Source: Cnuibacter physcomitrellae (GTDB lineage: Bacteria > Actinomycetota > Actinomycetes > Actinomycetales > Microbacteriaceae). From it: a stretch of 64,000 nucleotides of DNA. How positions within the stretch are numbered: position 1 is the stretch's first letter; every line of letters begins with the position of its first letter. Shown here piece after piece: positions 36,571-45,995 of the stretch. Under the pieces are notes generated by a model, which worked only from the letters and a program-made list of their open reading frames with translations, made no database searches and was not told the DNA's origin. The stretch spans positions 808,214-872,213 of the forward strand of contig NZ_BMHD01000001.1 of assembly GCF_014640535.1 (NCBI RefSeq). The letters run 5' to 3'. The translations under genes and the position numbers were made by a program.

Positions 36571-37557
36571 TCAGAACCCCGCTTCGGGCAGCGGACCGCC
36601 GTACCACCGCTCGATGATCGCGCGCGCGATCGACGAGCGGCCGGGGAAGAGGATCCCGTGCCGGTCGTCGGCGAGCTCGTCCCTCGTGAACCACCGCAGG
36701 TCGAGGATCTCCTCGCCGTCGGGCCTCTCGGCGGCGGTGCCGCCGGGGGCGACCCGGGCCAGGAATCCCACCATCAGCGATGCGGGGAACGGCCACGGCT
36801 GAGAGCCCACGTACTCGGGGTCGTCGATGACCACACCCGACTCCTCGCCGATCTCCCGGATCGCGGCGGCCTCCAGCGACTCACCCGGCTCGACGAACCC
36901 GGCGAGCAGGGAGTAGCGGTTGTTCTCCCACATCGCGTTCGAGCCCAGGAGCAGACGATCCCGGTCGTCGACGACCCCGACGATGACGGCGGCGTCCGTG
37001 CGCGGGAACAGCTCGATCCCCTGCACCGTGCAGCGTCGCACCCAGCCACCCGCCTCGGCCCGGCTGGGGGCTCCGCAGCGCGGGCAGTGCGTGTGCGTCC
37101 GGTGCCAGTTGCCCACCGCCAGCGCCTCGGTGAAGACCCCCGCGCCCAGGTCGTCGAGCTCGGCGGCGGTCAGGCGGAGATCGAGCCAGCGCTCGTCGGC
37201 GGAGGTGCGGTCACCGGGCGTGCCCTCGTGCGCGGGCGCGTCCGGGAGGAAGACGGCCCAGAGCGGCGAGCCCGGCGGGATCGGCCCCGGCCCCTCGAGG
37301 GCACGGCCGAGGTAGAGCGTGGAGCCGTCGTCGGCCAGCGGGTCGCCGATGCCTTCCGGGAGACGGTCAGCTGTGATCAGCGCCACCGCGGCGGCCTCTC
37401 CTTCGGCGGCGAGGGCGCGCCCGCCGCGGAGCACGACGATCCGCGACGCGTCGTCCGCCCACAGCCTTCGCAGCACGTCCGCGTCGGTGCGGCTGGCGTG
37501 ATCGCGATCGACGCGCTGTCGCGAGAGCGGGAGGAGGGACTGGAAATCGCGTGACAT
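36571..37557 (-). CDS. nudC: NAD(+) diphosphatase NudC (Nudix hydrolase)
   Basis: A 328-residue NudC. It hydrolyses NAD(H), and can remove NAD caps from RNA. The Nudix box (GX5EX7REUXEEXGU) spans residues 220-242 and the NADH-specific SQPWPFP motif is at 252-258. The zinc ribbon has Cys158 and Cys161 (CPRC) and Cys176 (RRC), but the fourth position (179) is Gln, so the metal site has lost one ligand. It is the first gene of a two-gene minus-strand unit with the helicase and is divergent from the phosphotransferase-like gene. Confidence 0.92.
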   Translation of the reverse strand: MSRDFQSLLPLSRQRVDRDHASRTDADVLRRLWADDASRIVVLRGGRALAAEGEAAAVALITADRLPEGIGDPLADDGSTLYLGRALEGPGPIPPGSPLWAVFLPDAPAHEGTPGDRTSADERWLDLRLTAAELDDLGAGVFTEALAVGNWHRTHTHCPRCGAPSRAEAGGWVRRCTVQGIELFPRTDAAVIVGVVDDRDRLLLGSNAMWENNRYSLLAGFVEPGESLEAAAIREIGEESGVVIDDPEYVGSQPWPFPASLMVGFLARVAPGGTAAERPDGEEILDLRWFTRDELADDRHGILFPGRSSIARAIIERWYGGPLPEAGF

Positions 37558-37618
37558 GGTTTCCCGATCGTGCGTGGCGCGAGCCGTAGCGGGCGGGGGC
37601 CCCGCCTACCCTTGCAGT

Positions 37619-38659
37619 ATGGCGAGATCCCACCTCACTCTAGCTGCGCTGGCGGCGTCGGCCATGCCGGGCGCGGACATCGTCGCGACGCGGCCGATCA
37701 GCTCGGGGACCCAGGGCCGCTACGACTCGGCCGTGCTCAGCCTGCGCACCGGCGACGAGGTCATCGTGCGGGTCCCGACCGACGACGAGGCCGCCTCCGA
37801 GCAGTCGCTCGACCTCGTCGCGCTCCAGGCGCTGACGGCGGGAGTCCGCTCGCGGCTGCCGTTCCGTGTCCCCGGCTACGAGGGTCAGGCGCCCGTCGGC
37901 GACACGCGCGCGGTGGTCTACGACTTCATCCCCGGCACCCCCGCCTCGCTGGGCGACATCACCGCCGACGGGGCGACCGCGGGGTCCGTGGGCGCCGCCA
38001 TCGCGGCCGTCCACACGCTGCCCACCTCCGTGGTCACGGAGGCCGGCCTCACCGTGAACAGCGCGTCGCAGCTCGCCGCCCGGTCGCGCAAGCTCGCGGA
38101 GCGCGCCGCGGCGACCGGCAAGGTGCCGCAGGCGCTCTCCACCCGGTGGGCGCTCGCCCACGACGACAGCGCACTCTGGCAGTTCCAGCCGTCGGTGGTC
38201 AACGGCACGCTCTCCCCCGAGTCGTTCCTGATGGTGGGCGACCACGTCAGCGGCGTGCTCGGCTGGTCCGGACTCGCCGTCGGCGACCCCGCGGTCGACC
38301 TGTTCTGGCTGAGCTCGGCGGCCACGCCCGAGGGCGCGGAGCTCGTCTTCTCCGCCTACGAGCGAGCACTCCCCCGCCCGGCCGACCGGCAGCTGCGCAA
38401 GCGCGCCCGTCTGTACGCCGAGCTCGAGATCGCGCGCTGGCTCCTCCACGGCCTCGGCACCCGCGACCAGGGCGTGGTCGGCGACGCCGAGAGCATGCTG
38501 GCCAGCCTCGCCTCGAGCGTGCAATCCGACCTCCTCAACCCGCTGTCCACCGACACCGGTCAGGTCATGGCCGTCGAGGAGGTCGAGGCCCTGCTCGACC
38601 GCACCCCGGTCCGCACCTCCTCCACCGCCGACCCCGCCTCCCGCATCACCGAGGACTGA
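37619..38659 (+). CDS. degenerate aminoglycoside phosphotransferase-fold protein
   Basis: A 346-residue protein of the APH/choline-kinase fold, but the catalytic residues are replaced. The usual HGDxxxxN loop reads NGT at 195-197 with Ser at 202, and the metal-binding Asp of the IDW motif is Gly215 in GVLGWS. The structural GDPAVDL segment that follows is kept. It therefore looks like a pseudokinase, perhaps a scaffold or sensor. ATG 37619 has TACCCT 6 bases upstream, a leaderless-type start. It is divergent from nudC and convergent with adnB. Confidence 0.8.
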   Translation: MARSHLTLAALAASAMPGADIVATRPISSGTQGRYDSAVLSLRTGDEVIVRVPTDDEAASEQSLDLVALQALTAGVRSRLPFRVPGYEGQAPVGDTRAVVYDFIPGTPASLGDITADGATAGSVGAAIAAVHTLPTSVVTEAGLTVNSASQLAARSRKLAERAAATGKVPQALSTRWALAHDDSALWQFQPSVVNGTLSPESFLMVGDHVSGVLGWSGLAVGDPAVDLFWLSSAATPEGAELVFSAYERALPRPADRQLRKRARLYAELEIARWLLHGLGTRDQGVVGDAESMLASLASSVQSDLLNPLSTDTGQVMAVEEVEALLDRTPVRTSSTADPASRITED

Positions 38660-38702
38660 CCCGCCCGCGCACCCCGCGCACGCGCATCCCGGCCGCAGTC
38701 GG

Positions 38703-38784
38703 GTGGCTAACTCCGGAGATCAGCCCGAATCCGAGCCAACTCCGGACTTCGCACGGCGTGTCGCCGCGAAAGTCCGGAGTTGGC
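38703..38784. repeat. dispersed ACTCCGGA repeat with 15-bp hairpin
   Basis: Arms GCCAACTCCGGACTT (38735-38749) and its perfect reverse complement (38770-38784) enclose a 20-base loop; another copy of the core (GGCTAACTCCGGAG) is at about 38705. The element lies between convergent genes ending at 38659 and 38833. The same motif recurs at 49.46-49.64 kb. Confidence 0.75.
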
Positions 38785-38832
38785 GCCAGCGGCACGAGAG
38801 GAGAGGCGGGCGGCAGCGCGGACCGCGCGGGG

Positions 38833-41800
38833 TCAGGAGAAGGCGCGGGAGACCAGGGCGCGGAGCTCGGGCTCGGTGTGCAGTCGCTCGGGGCGGATGA
38901 CGACGTCGTCGGCCACGTAGTAGAAGCAGGCGTCGACCGACTCGACCGGGACCCCGCGCCAGGTGGCGTACGCCAGCCGGTAGAGGGAGAGCTGCAGCTG
39001 CTTCAGCTCGAGGTCGGCGTCGTCCTTCGGCGGGCGACCCGTCTTCCAGTCGACGACCTCGAAGCGGCCGTCCTCCTCGAACACGGCGTCGAGTCGGCAG
39101 ATGAGGATGCGCCCCTCGAGCACCAGATGGATCTCGGTCTCGACCTCCACCGGTGACCGCGCCGCGAACTCGGATCCCTCGAAGATCCGCACGAGCTCCT
39201 CGAGCCGGTCGTCGTCGACCTCGAGCAGGTCGGAGCCCTCGCCCGGGAGCTCGGCGCCATCGAGCTCGTCGGCCTCGGCGTCGAGCACGTCGTTGCCGGG
39301 CAGCACGAGCCTCTCGTCGAGGAGCGCTCCCCCGCCCGCGGCGAAGCGGGCCTCGAGCCAGAGGTGGAAGCGCGACCCGAGCCTGGTCTGCCGGTAGGGT
39401 CGCTCCGGCATCGGCCGGGCGAGGCGAGCCGCCACCTGCTCGGGATCGGTCACCCAGTCCTTGAACCGCGAGGCCGGGATGCGCGTGGGCACGTCGAGCA
39501 CCGGGGCACGACCGGCAGCGTCGCGCTCGGCCAGGAGGAGCTCGATCTCGGCATCCCACGGCGTCTCGGCGCCCGGGTCGGCGGCCGTGACCGCGGCAGC
39601 GGCCCGCTCCACGCGGCTGCGGCGGCCGCCGAGCGGGTCGCGCGGCCACACCGTGCGCGACGCGCCGTCGGCGAGTGGGTTCTCCTCCTCGTCGGGTGCG
39701 TCGGGCAGGGCGTCGGCCGGGATGACGCCGACCTCGCGCAGCTCGTGCAGGAACCGGCTCGGACCCCGCGACGACTTCTGCGTCGACCAGAACGCCCCCG
39801 TGAGCAGCAGCTGCTCTCGAGCGCGGGTCACGGCGACGTACGCCAACCGCCGCTGCTCCTCGGCGTGCCGATCGGCGATCTGCTGCTCGAACTCGCCGAG
39901 CGCGTCGGCCAGCTCACCTTGATGCTCGGCGCCGCGCCAGTGGAAGGTGGGCAGCTCGAGGTGGTCGCCGCGGAACGCGAACGGCAGCTCGCCGAACGCG
40001 AGCCACCCCTTCTTCGTGCGCGGCGCGTCCGGGAGCTCGCCCTCCACCAGTCGCGGGATGGCGACGAGGTCCCATTCGAGACCCTTGGCCCCGTGGATGG
40101 TGAGGATCTGCACCGTGCCCGCCTCGGCCTCCTCGCTGCGGGGTGCGAGCCGGTCGCGCTGCTCGGCCTCCTGCAGCCAGGCGAGGAAGGCGCCGAGGCC
40201 CGCCGAGGGGTCGAGCGCGGTGAAGCCGCTGATCTGCTCCTCCAAGGCGTCGAGCGCGGCGATCCCGGCCTCCGGATGCGCACCGGCGAGCACCTCGATG
40301 TCGAGTCGCAGCTCCTGCACGACGACACGGACGAGGTCGGCGAGGGCGAGCCCGGTGCGGGCGCGGAGCGCGGTGAGCGTGCGTCCGGCGTCGCGCATCC
40401 GCTCGAGACCGACCGCCGAGATCCCCGCGAGCACGCCGTAGTCGGCGGGAGCCGTGGTGACGAAGTCGAGCGCATCGACGAGGGAGGGCGCCTCCCCCTC
40501 GGCGACCGAGGATCGGAGCATGCCGCGCACGTCGTCGTCGAGCGGGGCGTGCCGGTGGTCGCGCCGGGCGAGCCATGCCGCCACGTGCTTGAGACCCACG
40601 AGGTCGCGCGGTCCGATCCGCCAGCGCGCACCCGACAGCAGACGCACGAGCTCGGGCCCCGCCGTGGGGTGGTAGAGCACCCGCAGCGTCGACACGAGAT
40701 CGACCACGACGGGCTCGCTCAGCAGGCCGCCGAGGCCGAGCACGTGGTACGGGATGCCTGCGTCGTCGAGCGCCGACGTGAACCGGTCGACGTTCTTCAC
40801 CGATCGGCAGAGCAGGGCGGCGGAGGGCGGCGAGCCGGCTCCGCGCATCCGCTCGGCGAACCAGCGGGCGACCGCGCGGGCCTCGTCGTCGACCGTCTGC
40901 GCGAAGGCCACCTCGACCGACCCCTCCGCGGCACCCGGGCGAGCACCGAGGCGCTCCACCGCGACCCCCGCCGAGAGCGGCGCCACGATCGTGTTGGCGG
41001 CGTCGAGCACGAGCCTGGGGTTCCGCCAGCTCGTCGACAGCGCGAACGGATGCGGGTCGACCGCCCCGAAGTCGTTCGCGAACCGGCCCAGGTTCGCGGC
41101 GCTGGCCCCGCGCCATCCGTAGATCGACTGGTGGGGGTCGCCCACGGCCATCACCGGGTGGCCGCCGAACAGCCGCGAGAGCAGACGGGTCTGCACGACG
41201 CTGGTGTCCTGGTACTCGTCGAGCAGCACGACGCGGTACCGCCGGCGATGCTCCTCCGTGACGACGGGCGCCGTCTCGACGATGCGCAGCGCGAGCGCGA
41301 CCTGGTCGGAGAACTCGATCAGCCCCCGCCGGCGCTTCTCGGCGGCGTACTCCTCGGCCAGGGCGACGAGGGGCTCCAGCGCGGCGACGGCCGCGAAGGG
41401 CGCGACGAGGGAGGAGCGCAGCGCCGCCTTGACCCGCGCCGAGCCGGTCGGCAGCTCGCGGAGCGCCAGGAGCTCCGCGGCGTAGTCGACGACGTCGAGG
41501 CCGTCGGCGACGTTCTCGGCCATGGCGCGGCTGAGGTCGAGCACGGCGGTCGTGATCTGGTCGGGGCTCTTCTCGAGGTCGGCGAGCCGGTCGTCGCCCT
41601 TCGTCAGCACGACGTGCCGGGCGAGCTGCCAGGCCGAGGCCTCGCTCAGCACCTGCGCGTCGCCCTCCTGACCGATGCGGACCGCGTTCTCGCGGAAGAT
41701 CGTGTTCGCGAACGCGTTGTAGGTGGAGATCGCCGGAGCCTCGAACGCGTCGATCTCCGGCCCCAGGCCGTGCTCGGAGAGCTGCGCCACCCGCTGCTGG

Positions 41801-42096
41801 ATGCGCGCGGCCAGCTCGCCCGCGGCCTTGCGGGTGAACGTCAGACCGAGCACCTCCGAGAGGGCGACGTGGCCGTTGGCCACGAGCCACACCACGCGGG
41901 CGGCCATCGTCTCGGTCTTGCCGCTGCCCGCTCCGGCCACCACGATCCGCGGTTCGAGCGGCGACTCGATGACGGCCCGCTGCTGCTCCGTGGGCGTGGG
42001 CAGCCCGAGCCGCTCGGCGATCTCGGTGGCGCTGAGGGGCACCCGGGGGGTCGGCTCCTCGACGAAGTCGTCGAGGTCGAAGAGCGCGTCGGTCAT
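38833..42096 (-). CDS. adnB: AdnB-like helicase-nuclease subunit
   Basis: A 1087-residue protein: a UvrD/RecB-type helicase domain (Walker A VAGAGSGKTE at about residues 53-62, DEYQD near 292, VYVAVTRAREQL near 765) fused to a C-terminal PD-(D/E)XK nuclease with RLDAVF, FEVVDWKTGRPP and QLSLYRLAY near 1000-1045. The heterodimer AdnAB resects DNA double-strand breaks in mycobacteria and other actinobacteria in place of RecBCD. It overlaps adnA by 4 bases (ATGA), so the subunits are made together. Confidence 0.93.
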   Translation of the reverse strand: MTDALFDLDDFVEEPTPRVPLSATEIAERLGLPTPTEQQRAVIESPLEPRIVVAGAGSGKTETMAARVVWLVANGHVALSEVLGLTFTRKAAGELAARIQQRVAQLSEHGLGPEIDAFEAPAISTYNAFANTIFRENAVRIGQEGDAQVLSEASAWQLARHVVLTKGDDRLADLEKSPDQITTAVLDLSRAMAENVADGLDVVDYAAELLALRELPTGSARVKAALRSSLVAPFAAVAALEPLVALAEEYAAEKRRRGLIEFSDQVALALRIVETAPVVTEEHRRRYRVVLLDEYQDTSVVQTRLLSRLFGGHPVMAVGDPHQSIYGWRGASAANLGRFANDFGAVDPHPFALSTSWRNPRLVLDAANTIVAPLSAGVAVERLGARPGAAEGSVEVAFAQTVDDEARAVARWFAERMRGAGSPPSAALLCRSVKNVDRFTSALDDAGIPYHVLGLGGLLSEPVVVDLVSTLRVLYHPTAGPELVRLLSGARWRIGPRDLVGLKHVAAWLARRDHRHAPLDDDVRGMLRSSVAEGEAPSLVDALDFVTTAPADYGVLAGISAVGLERMRDAGRTLTALRARTGLALADLVRVVVQELRLDIEVLAGAHPEAGIAALDALEEQISGFTALDPSAGLGAFLAWLQEAEQRDRLAPRSEEAEAGTVQILTIHGAKGLEWDLVAIPRLVEGELPDAPRTKKGWLAFGELPFAFRGDHLELPTFHWRGAEHQGELADALGEFEQQIADRHAEEQRRLAYVAVTRAREQLLLTGAFWSTQKSSRGPSRFLHELREVGVIPADALPDAPDEEENPLADGASRTVWPRDPLGGRRSRVERAAAAVTAADPGAETPWDAEIELLLAERDAAGRAPVLDVPTRIPASRFKDWVTDPEQVAARLARPMPERPYRQTRLGSRFHLWLEARFAAGGGALLDERLVLPGNDVLDAEADELDGAELPGEGSDLLEVDDDRLEELVRIFEGSEFAARSPVEVETEIHLVLEGRILICRLDAVFEEDGRFEVVDWKTGRPPKDDADLELKQLQLSLYRLAYATWRGVPVESVDACFYYVADDVVIRPERLHTEPELRALVSRAFS

Positions 42097-45000
42097 TCGC
42101 TCACCGCCTTCACCAGCTGGATGCGGTAGGGCGGCCGGTTCTGGATGTCGCGCTCACCCGGCTCGAGAGCTGCCTCGAACGCCGTGCCCGCCATGCCCGT
42201 CGCCACGGCCTGGATGCGGCCCACGATCTCGTCGAGCGCGACGTCGTCGAGCGCCTCCTGCGAGACGACCGTGTACCGCCGGTCGCCGCGCGGCTTGCTG
42301 ACGTAGACCAGCGCGGCGCCCCCGGAGCCGGCGTCGCCGACTCCGAGCGCCGACCGCACCCCGGGGTCGGCGAGGGCGAGCTGGTACGTCGCCAGCTGGG
42401 CGTGGCGGGCGGCGTCGGCCCTGCTCGGCGGCGTCTTGCCCGTCTTGAGGTCGACGACGACCACCCGACCCGAGGCATCCGTCTCGACACGGTCGATGGT
42501 GCCGCCGACCGTGGCGGGGCCGAGGGTCATCTCGAACGGCGTCTCCGCGCCGAGCAGCCCGACGGAGGCGCGGTCGGAGAGGTAGTCGGACAGGCCCGCG
42601 AGCTTCTGGACCAGGGCCCGGTGCTCGCGCTCCTGAACCCACCCCGCCTCGAAGCGCAGCTGACTCCAGCGCGACTCCGCGCGCTCCGCGAGCGATTCGA
42701 CGGTCGGCCTCACGTCGGGCTCGGCGGATGCCTCCTCCATCACGGCGTGCACGATCGTGCCGACGCCGCTCGCCACGCTCGGGGTGCTGCCCGCCACATG
42801 GTCGACGAACCAGACGAGCGGCGACTCCTCGAACGTCTCGATCGAGGACGGCGAGACCCGGACCGTGGTGTCGGCGGCCGTGAGGTCGGCTAGGGGGTCG
42901 TGCGTCGAGACGTCGAGCACGCCGAACCACTCGGCCGGGTCGGCACCCGCCACGCCCTCTCGGGACAGCCGGGCGAGCGCCGATGCCGCACGCGCATCCG
43001 CACGCTCCGCCACCGCACGCCGCAGCGACCCGACCAGGCCGCGCAGCGTGTAGGGATGCCGCTCCGGCGTGTACTCCGGCGCGTCGGGGGCGAGGGCGAG
43101 GAACGGAGAGGGACGCTCGTCGTCGCTCGCGACGCAGCTCAGCACGGTCAGCGACCTCGACCGCGAGACGGCGACCGAGAAGAGCCTGAGCTCGTCGGCC
43201 AGGACATCGGCCCGCGTCTGCTCCCGCTGGGTGGTCACGTCGCGACCGCGCCACGCGTCGAGCGCGGCGTCGAGCCGCTCGGCGTGGAGGAGGGAGTTGC
43301 GGAGGCGGAGGTCTGGCCAGACCGACTCCTGCAGGCCCGCCACGACCACCACCGCGACCTCACGGCCGGCGATGCCCACCGGGGTGGTCACGAGCACGGA
43401 CCCGGCACGCGACCGGGGCGACAGGGAGTCCTCCGGGACCTCGGCGCCGAAGAAGCCGTCGAGGAACGCCTCGGGCGAGCCGCTCGGGTCGCGCTCCGCG
43501 GCCCGCTTCGCGGCGGAGAACAGGGCGACCACCGCGTCGAGATCGCGCCCGGCCTCGTCGGCGACGACGCCCGTGCCGCGCGAGGCGCTGAGCCACCGCT
43601 CTGCCAGGCCGCTGCGGCGCCAGAGCGCCCAGAGCAGCTCCTCGGTGGACCCGCCCGCGTCGCGCTGCGCACGCAGATCGCGCAGCAGCGCCGCCATCGC
43701 CTCCACACGGCGCGCGGCCGGGAGGTCGAGGGTGACGAGCGAACCGGGTGTCAGCAGGGCCTCGCGGAGGAGCTCCTCGGACGATCTCGAGCCGCCCTCG
43801 GCCAGCTCCGCGTGCCGGAGGGCGAGCCTGAGCCGCCGGAGCCCGATCGCATCGAGGCCGCAGACCGGGCCGAGGACGAGATCGACGACGAGCGCGTCGT
43901 CGATCTCCCTCCATCCGATCGCGGCGCCGATGACCTCGGCGAGGTGCCGCGCGGCCGATGTGTCGCGGAGGGCCAGCGCGCCGGCGGTCGTGCGCGTGGG
44001 GACCTCGGAGGCGGCGAGCCCTCTGGCGTACCCGGGGACCGCACCGCCCGAGCGGACGACCACGGCCATGTCGGACCACTCGACGCCGTGCAGCAGGTGC
44101 TGCTCGCGCAGCAGCCGCGCCAGGGCGGCGATCTCGGCGCCTCGCCCGGCGGCGCGGACCACCCGCACCTCGGGCTCGGTCGCGGGCGACCGGTCGATGC
44201 GGGGGGTGCCCGTCGCGCGGTCGCCGATCGGATCGTCGCCGAGGACGCCCGTGCCGTCGGCAGGAAGCATCGCACGCTGGCGCCCCGCCCCGGCGGTCCC
44301 GATGCGCTCGGTGACCGCCGCGGTCAGGCGGCGGAGTCGCCCGCCCTGCCTGTGCGAGGTGGACAGCACCGCGAGCGGCCCGGTGCGGACGCCGAGGGTG
44401 GTGCGGAGGGCCGCCAGCGACCGCGGATCGGCGCCGCGGAAGGCGGCGGTGGCCGCGTCGGGGTCGCCGAACGCGACCACGGTGGTGCCCGCCCCGGCCA
44501 GTGCGCGCAGCAGCTGCACGGCGCCCGTGTCGAGGTCGTGGAAGTCGTCGACCACGACGAGCCCCAGTCCGCCCAGCGCCTCGCCGGCCCGGACGGCCCT
44601 GGTCGCCTCGGCGAGCACCTCGGCCGAGTCGAGGGCGGAGACGGGCGACGCGTCGAGGGTCGAGGCCACTCCGGCGAGGAAGGCCCCCGCCGCCTCCCAT
44701 TCCGGCAGCGACTCGCGACGCCCCAGCTCGGCGAGCAGGGAGGCGCCGACGCCGCGCTCGGAGGCACGCATGGCGAGCTCGCGCAGCTCGGTGCGGAACG
44801 AGCGCAGACGGCGGACCTCGGGCGGGAGGTGGTCGGGCCAGAGCACCGCGGGCGCTCGAACGCCGCCCTCCGCCGCGCCCTGGGCCTCGTCGTCGAAGCC
44901 CGACTCGAGGAGGTCGGCGAACAGTCGATCGTGCTCCGCCCCGCTGAGCATGGTCACCGGGCGGCCCGGCGAGGACGCGGTCGCGGACGCGACCTCGAAG

Positions 45001-45278
45001 GCCACCGACGCAGGCGTGCGCGCGAGCGGACCCGGCAGGGCCGTGCCGATGCGGAGAGCGAGCTCGTCGCGCAGCTCGGCCGCGGCCGTGCGCCGCGGGG
45101 TGAGCAGCAGCGCGTGCCCGGGCTCGACGAGGCCCGATCGGATGCGGTCGACGAGGAGAGCGACGGCGGTCGTCGTCTTGCCACTCCCCGGGCCGCCGAG
45201 CACGGCGAACGTCTCGCTCGCGGGGCGGTCGAGCACGGCGCGCTGCGAGGCGTCGAGCTGCACGTCGGGGATGGGCAC
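42093..45278 (-). CDS. adnA: AdnA-like helicase-nuclease subunit
   Basis: A 1061-residue protein with an N-terminal UvrD-like module (Walker A GGPGSGKTT at about 28-36), a long divergent middle region and a C-terminal PD-(D/E)XK nuclease (TIDRVETD, VVVVDLKTGKTPP, QLATYQLAL near residues 930-975). It partners AdnB. GTG 45278 is preceded by TACCGT at 6 bases, again a leaderless-type start; there is no Shine-Dalgarno. The nuclease active-site Asp and Lys are intact. Confidence 0.92.
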   Translation of the reverse strand: MPIPDVQLDASQRAVLDRPASETFAVLGGPGSGKTTTAVALLVDRIRSGLVEPGHALLLTPRRTAAAELRDELALRIGTALPGPLARTPASVAFEVASATASSPGRPVTMLSGAEHDRLFADLLESGFDDEAQGAAEGGVRAPAVLWPDHLPPEVRRLRSFRTELRELAMRASERGVGASLLAELGRRESLPEWEAAGAFLAGVASTLDASPVSALDSAEVLAEATRAVRAGEALGGLGLVVVDDFHDLDTGAVQLLRALAGAGTTVVAFGDPDAATAAFRGADPRSLAALRTTLGVRTGPLAVLSTSHRQGGRLRRLTAAVTERIGTAGAGRQRAMLPADGTGVLGDDPIGDRATGTPRIDRSPATEPEVRVVRAAGRGAEIAALARLLREQHLLHGVEWSDMAVVVRSGGAVPGYARGLAASEVPTRTTAGALALRDTSAARHLAEVIGAAIGWREIDDALVVDLVLGPVCGLDAIGLRRLRLALRHAELAEGGSRSSEELLREALLTPGSLVTLDLPAARRVEAMAALLRDLRAQRDAGGSTEELLWALWRRSGLAERWLSASRGTGVVADEAGRDLDAVVALFSAAKRAAERDPSGSPEAFLDGFFGAEVPEDSLSPRSRAGSVLVTTPVGIAGREVAVVVVAGLQESVWPDLRLRNSLLHAERLDAALDAWRGRDVTTQREQTRADVLADELRLFSVAVSRSRSLTVLSCVASDDERPSPFLALAPDAPEYTPERHPYTLRGLVGSLRRAVAERADARAASALARLSREGVAGADPAEWFGVLDVSTHDPLADLTAADTTVRVSPSSIETFEESPLVWFVDHVAGSTPSVASGVGTIVHAVMEEASAEPDVRPTVESLAERAESRWSQLRFEAGWVQEREHRALVQKLAGLSDYLSDRASVGLLGAETPFEMTLGPATVGGTIDRVETDASGRVVVVDLKTGKTPPSRADAARHAQLATYQLALADPGVRSALGVGDAGSGGAALVYVSKPRGDRRYTVVSQEALDDVALDEIVGRIQAVATGMAGTAFEAALEPGERDIQNRPPYRIQLVKAVSE

Positions 45279-45448
45279 GCGATCACGGTAACGGGGGCAT
45301 CCGACATCCCGCGAACGGCTCTCCGCGCGAGCCCGCAGCCCGATGTTCGCTCTCAGCTCAGCAGCCCCACGGCCGACGGCCCGGGGCCGTGCCGTACGCT
45401 TGCCTCGACAGGCGCGCAGGCGCCTCGCGACGTGAAAGGCACTCCCCC

Positions 45449-45673
45449 GTGGACATTCGTATCGGCATCGCCAACTCGCCCCGTGAACTGACCTTCGAGT
45501 CCGCCCAGTCGGCCGCGGACATCGAGCGCACCGTCTCCGAGGCGCTCGCCTCCAAGGCCTCGCACGTCAGCCTGAGCGACGACAAGGGCCGCCTGTTCGT
45601 CGTGCCCACCGCGGCTCTGGTCTACGTCGAGATCGGCAGCGAAGAGGCCCGTCGCGTCGGCTTCGTCGCCTGA
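45449..45673 (+). CDS. DUF3107 family small protein
   Basis: A 74-residue protein of the DUF3107 family (M. tuberculosis homologue known as TB9.4). It forms a short beta-alpha-beta fold: IRIGIANSPRELTFE, then a helix AADIERTVSEAL, then strands ending ALVYVEIG. Function unknown. GTG 45449 has GAAAGG upstream. A TACGCT -10 at 45395-45400 predicts a leader of about 40 bases. It is divergent from adnA, as in other actinobacteria. Confidence 0.88.
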   Translation: MDIRIGIANSPRELTFESAQSAADIERTVSEALASKASHVSLSDDKGRLFVVPTAALVYVEIGSEEARRVGFVA

Positions 45674-45677
45674 GCCG

Positions 45678-45995
45678 ATGGAGCTGCTGTTCGTCACGCT
45701 CGGAGGCGTGATCCTCGGCATCCTCGCGCGCTACGTCCTCCCGCGGCGCGGCACGCACGGCGTCATCCTGGTGCCGGCCATCGGCGCCCTGGCGTCGGCC
45801 GTGATCTGGGTGGCCCTCACCTGGCTCGGCTGGCCGTGGGACGGCGGGTGGATCTGGGCCGTGACCCTCGTGGCGACGGCGGTGATCGTGGCCGTGGTCG
45901 ACCTCGTCCTCGGTCGCGTGCGCGAGGAGGCCGACCGCCGACGGCTGGCCGACCTCCTCTCCGGTCGCGCCCCGATCAGCTCTCCCGCACGGTGA
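45678..45995 (+). CDS. small membrane protein, unknown function
   Basis: A 105-residue protein with three hydrophobic segments (about residues 3-20, 29-51 and 57-78) and a charged C-terminal tail (REEADRRR). It follows DUF3107 by 4 bases and is probably co-transcribed. No family is recognised. The last 20 bases overlap the convergent Ig-module gene. Confidence 0.75.
   Translation: MELLFVTLGGVILGILARYVLPRRGTHGVILVPAIGALASAVIWVALTWLGWPWDGGWIWAVTLVATAVIVAVVDLVLGRVREEADRRRLADLLSGRAPISSPAR

Noticed and set aside
39364-42129. Very long open frame (over 900 codons) on the plus strand opposite adnB
   Set aside because: It mirrors the codon pattern of adnB; the predicted protein is Arg/Gly/His-rich without motifs. 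A similar antisense frame faces the glucosidase gene (7923-10724) and another faces the EccC-like gene (14700-18566). These are GC-rich shadow frames.
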